DNA of 26,065 bases from a virus: IMG/VR virus record IMGVR_UViG_3300044302_005204, positions 1-26,065 of that record; one strand, given 5' to 3'. The position numbers and the translations under genes were made by a program. This document shows positions 23,518 to 26,065 of the stretch, in pieces. The notes beneath the pieces were generated by a model that worked only from the letters and a program-made list of their open reading frames with translations, was not told where the DNA came from and searched no databases. Numbering within the stretch: position 1 is the stretch's first letter; each line of letters opens with the position of its first letter.

Positions 23518-23772
23518 TTATTTAAGGGTAAATTCGTTTAGAGCTTCTTGTATTTTTTTTAGTTCTTTAAAAAACCATCCTATTTCATCATCTGCATAGA
23601 ATATGCCTTTATCATCAATTTGTTTTAGTCTTGAATCACATTCGTTTATAGCTTCGCTCTGTTTTGCAATGAAGTCTTCTAAAGTTTCATTCTTTTTTAT
23701 TAAATTCATAAGAGCAAAACTCATTGAGGTTACAATTATGATAAGTATTATTGTTGATATTATCCAGCCCAT
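23518..23772 (-). CDS. Small single-pass membrane protein
   Basis: This is an 84-residue protein. Residues 2-26 are a clear N-terminal transmembrane helix (WIISTIILIIIVTSMSFALM), followed by a charged helical cytoplasmic or periplasmic segment. The C-terminal part (DDEIGWFFKELKKIQEALNEF, 61-81) resembles small conserved proteins seen in T4-like marine phages, although no function is known to me. Spacing of 3 bases on each side places it in one operon with the HD protein and the late sigma gene. It is too short for an enzyme. A lysis or host-membrane role is conceivable but not shown. Confidence 0.55.
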   Translation of the reverse strand: MGWIISTIILIIIVTSMSFALMNLIKKNETLEDFIAKQSEAINECDSRLKQIDDKGIFYADDEIGWFFKELKKIQEALNEFTLK

Positions 23773-23775
23773 AAT

Positions 23776-24561
23776 TTAGTCTTTAAAAAACGAATCTATA
23801 ACATCTAAAGTAGCATTAGATAAATTCGGATTATTTTTAGTATTTATTTTTTTAGCATTTCTCATTGTTTTATCCCCTTTAGTACCATTTTTAGGTTTTG
23901 ATTGTTTAGGGACAGCATCTGTTGCATTATTCCATATTTCAAACTCAATTTGAGCTGCCATATGATCAGCTTGATGCATTAATAAGGGTAAATGTGATCT
24001 TAATTTAGTTTCTTTCATACCTGACATAAAGTAAAATTTATTACTTTCATCATATAAACCATCGTGTATTTTAATTCCTATATATTCGTTTTGAGATACT
24101 ATACATCCTATTTGTTGCAATAAAAATAAAGATCGTTCTGGTATTTTCATAGCAGGAATATCGGTATTAAACTTATAAATTTGACCTAATTTATCTATAT
24201 GCCATTGTGAATCATTTGGTTGATAATATTCACCTTCTTGCTGACCCATCTTGCCTAAATCATGGAATAAAGCGACGAAATGCATTTCTTCAATTGTATA
24301 TGTGGATATATCACCTCCCATTTTTTTCCACGTTTTATATAACTCATTTGCGCAATCATATACACGTAATACATGGTCAACATAACCACCCGCAAATGCT
24401 GAATGATGCCAATTTTTAGCTGCGGCAGGCATCATCATTATTCGTTCGTCAAATTTTTCTAAAAAAGGAATTAATATATCGGTTCGTTCTTTAGATATAT
24501 TTGCTTTTATTTCATTGAGATAGCGTTCCCAATTTGATTGGATTTTTTCTGCTGATAACAT
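23776..24561 (-). CDS. HD-domain phosphohydrolase
   Basis: This is a 261-residue HD-superfamily protein. The metal-binding residues appear in order: His63 (GGYVDHVLRVYD), the His100-Asp101 pair (ALFHDLGKMG), a His at 166 (IKIHDGLYD) and Asp199 (MHQADHMA). The WHHSAFAGGYVDHVL opening is similar to the HD domain of YhaM-type 3'-5' exoribonucleases, but no OB-fold RNA-binding domain precedes it. The last 50 residues are Lys/Asn-rich and probably disordered, apart from a short terminal helix. Likely substrates are nucleotides or nucleic-acid 3' ends, either for host nucleotide recycling or for degrading signalling nucleotides. It is co-directional with the late sigma gene. The fold is firm; the substrate is unknown. 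Confidence 0.8.
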   Translation of the reverse strand: MLSAEKIQSNWERYLNEIKANISKERTDILIPFLEKFDERIMMMPAAAKNWHHSAFAGGYVDHVLRVYDCANELYKTWKKMGGDISTYTIEEMHFVALFHDLGKMGQQEGEYYQPNDSQWHIDKLGQIYKFNTDIPAMKIPERSLFLLQQIGCIVSQNEYIGIKIHDGLYDESNKFYFMSGMKETKLRSHLPLLMHQADHMAAQIEFEIWNNATDAVPKQSKPKNGTKGDKTMRNAKKINTKNNPNLSNATLDVIDSFFKD

Positions 24562-24574
24562 AACCTATTTTTTA

Positions 24575-24793
24575 TTAAAGTATACCTGTATTTGAAGCTC
24601 CTCTAGCTCCTAAAGGATTTGTATATGATAGTGTAATCATACTTCGTAAATCGGCAAATTTTTCTTTAAGCTCTCCGTTTTCCATAAATTCAAGAGCTTC
24701 TTTTTGTTTACCATTTTTAATTAGCATATATAATTTGTTTAAACTAACATCCATGTTGTCTAAAGCACCATTAACTTGTCTTTCGTATCTCAT
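24575..24793 (-). CDS. Small conserved phage protein of unknown function
   Basis: This is a 72-residue helical protein (MRYERQVNGALDNMDVSLNK, then LYMLIKNGKQKEALEFMENGELKEKFADLRSM). I recall similar short proteins beside regulatory genes in T4-like marine phages, but no function is known to me. The C-terminal 18 residues lack clear structure. It has a 50-base gap upstream that shows no convincing promoter, and 13 bases separate it from the HD-domain gene. The charged amphipathic helix pair could be a binding partner for a host protein. Confidence 0.5.
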   Translation of the reverse strand: MRYERQVNGALDNMDVSLNKLYMLIKNGKQKEALEFMENGELKEKFADLRSMITLSYTNPLGARGASNTGIL

Positions 24794-24843
24794 AATTGTT
24801 GTATTTTTATGTTATGTAGTAAAGGGATTCTGCAAAACCAAAT

Positions 24844-26065
24844 TTATCCTGATATTTTTACAAACTTAGATGAGTCTTTAGTAGTAGAGTAAGCATATCG
24901 TATAATATCATCTAATATTTCGTTAGTAGGTTCTGGTTGGTTGTCTTCTAATCTTTGTATAAGTTCTAAACTATAATAGTTACCTATTTTCCATGCTAAA
25001 TCAGAAGATTCATATGTTTTTTTAAAATTTTCTTTTGATATTCCTCCTGGTACAAATCTATCTATTAAATAATATAGTTTATTGTAATGACCTTCACTAT
25101 TAGCCTCAAAAGCATCTAATTCTTTTTGAATATCTGATGGTAAAGGAGTTAAACCATTACGTTTTAAAACATTATTTACAGCTCCTAATCCCGCTTTTCC
25201 TCCTTGAGCGGCTATTCCTTTTATTTCTACAGCAAATCCTTTTGTTGTTTGGAACATTCTAGCTGTTGCTGATCCTCCTGTAAATATTATGTCAGCACCT
25301 GCAGATCCTATTGTGGTTTTATACCCTTCATATGTGTATGTTTCAGGGTCTACCCCTGGGTCATTATATACTTTTTCTATTGCTGGATTTTTTTTACTTA
25401 TCATTTTTAATGATATTCCTACCATATCTCCATCTTCATATAAATCAGCAATTTGCCCATTTAATACTTCTACATTACCTGAAAATTCTTCAGGGTCAAC
25501 TTTATCATTTATTAACCAAATATCTGCAGGATTCCATTTATCATCTTTCATATCACTAAAATCTAGTGATTTATCTACTTTTTTTTCTAAAGAATATCTA
25601 AAAGCATTATATAACATTTCTACAGTTTCTGAATTTCTGTGTATTGTATAATTTTTGTTTGGAAATAATTCATATATTTTATTAGTTGCTTTAACTATAG
25701 AAAGATACCAAGCTTCTTTTCTATCAAAAAATTCCTCTATTTCATCAAGTTCAGCATCAACATCTACATACTGTGCCGCTTGTGCAAACTGTTCTGAACT
25801 GGTAGCACCTAATAAGTCATCCTCATCAATAGGACCTTGTTTAACATAGTAAGCTATTGCTAAAGCATAGCAATGAGCAGATTCCATTATTTTAGTGTCA
25901 TCAATTTTTCCTCCAAATTCTGGTGTTTTTTTAAATTTAGTTAATTTATGCGTTTTACCCGAAGTATCTGTAAATGTTAGATTTGCATAATCTTGGTTTT
26001 GAATTTTTTGAATAGATTCAGCAGATTGTTTAGGATCTATAATAATTTTAGAACCATCTTCCATT
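24844..26065 (-). CDS. Conserved phage protein, possible PD-(D/E)XK-like nuclease core; start cut by window edge
   Basis: At least 406 residues are visible. The Met at 26064 lies at the window edge and the sequence there reads like the middle of a protein, so the true start is probably outside. Landmarks include KKTPEFGGK near 44-52, DKWNPADIWLIND (about 180-192), DMVGISLKMISKKNPAIEKV (about 214-233) and a C-terminal helical region. The FGGK, PADIW and GISLK motifs recur in a family I recall from large marine phages without a known function. Asp in PADIW followed about 35 residues later by SLK is compatible with a PD-(D/E)XK-type nuclease core, but this is speculative. The gene is on the same strand as the sigma and HD genes and is followed by a 50-base gap. 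Confidence 0.4.
   Translation of the reverse strand, partial: MEDGSKIIIDPKQSAESIQKIQNQDYANLTFTDTSGKTHKLTKFKKTPEFGGKIDDTKIMESAHCYALAIAYYVKQGPIDEDDLLGATSSEQFAQAAQYVDVDAELDEIEEFFDRKEAWYLSIVKATNKIYELFPNKNYTIHRNSETVEMLYNAFRYSLEKKVDKSLDFSDMKDDKWNPADIWLINDKVDPEEFSGNVEVLNGQIADLYEDGDMVGISLKMISKKNPAIEKVYNDPGVDPETYTYEGYKTTIGSAGADIIFTGGSATARMFQTTKGFAVEIKGIAAQGGKAGLGAVNNVLKRNGLTPLPSDIQKELDAFEANSEGHYNKLYYLIDRFVPGGISKENFKKTYESSDLAWKIGNYYSLELIQRLEDNQPEPTNEILDDIIRYAYSTTKDSSKFVKISG

Noticed and set aside
24207-25849. Plus-strand frames antisense to the HD gene and the truncated right-hand gene
   Set aside because: The minus-strand genes have clear motifs, and the plus-strand products show only shadow composition.
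1-26065. tRNA genes, CRISPR arrays, diversity-generating retroelement or prophage attachment sites
   Set aside because: I saw no cloverleaf-like segment, no regular spaced repeats, no reverse transcriptase or template-repeat pair near the fibre genes, and no integrase.

Overview
The window is a compact, AT-rich (about 30% GC by eye) stretch of a large T4-like tailed-phage (myovirus) genome. Twenty-four genes all lie on the minus strand, with the first and last cut by the window edges. The T4-like assignment rests on recognisable homologues of gp6 and gp25 (baseplate wedge), gp55 (late sigma factor) and a gp61/DnaG-type primase. The host is not stated in the sequence. Three features suggest Bacteroidota, probably marine: start codons mostly lack Shine-Dalgarno sequences and are preceded by A/T-rich leaders, the base composition is low-GC, and the N-terminus of the small structural protein at 1366-2115 carries a GDQPTESNFEDLIDS-type motif I associate with Bacteroidota tail proteins. 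This is inference.

Layout in transcription order (right to left). 26065-22759 is a non-virion block: a truncated conserved phage protein with a possible nuclease-like core, a 72-residue conserved small protein, an HD-domain phosphohydrolase, a single-pass membrane protein and the gp55-like late sigma factor. A 16-bp palindrome over the sigma stop codon and a TATATTTATAATAAA element separate it from the virion genes. 22727-18301 is the baseplate hub and wedge block: a small helical protein, an OB-fold hub protein, an M15-type peptidoglycan peptidase, a beta-structured spike protein, a protein with two hydrophobic segments, a coiled-coil protein and gp25. 18299-15227 holds gp6 and a DNRLRE-like protein. 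15227-1366 is about 14 kb of tail fibre and adhesin-type proteins, two with LamG/concanavalin-like domains and several sharing short modules. 1354-1 leaves the virion genes: a GIY-YIG nuclease-like gene, then the primase.

How the genes fit together: gp55 would redirect host RNA polymerase to late promoters, and the recurring AT-rich element upstream of four structural genes is a candidate for these. The baseplate block builds a contractile-tail baseplate. The OB-fold, peptidase and spike functions, which T4 carries on the single polypeptide gp5, appear here as three consecutive genes in the same order. The fibre genes would supply receptor binding.

No gap between genes exceeds 62 bases, so there is no gene-free stretch of 300 bases. 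I found no tRNA, rRNA, CRISPR array, insertion sequence, integrase or attachment site.
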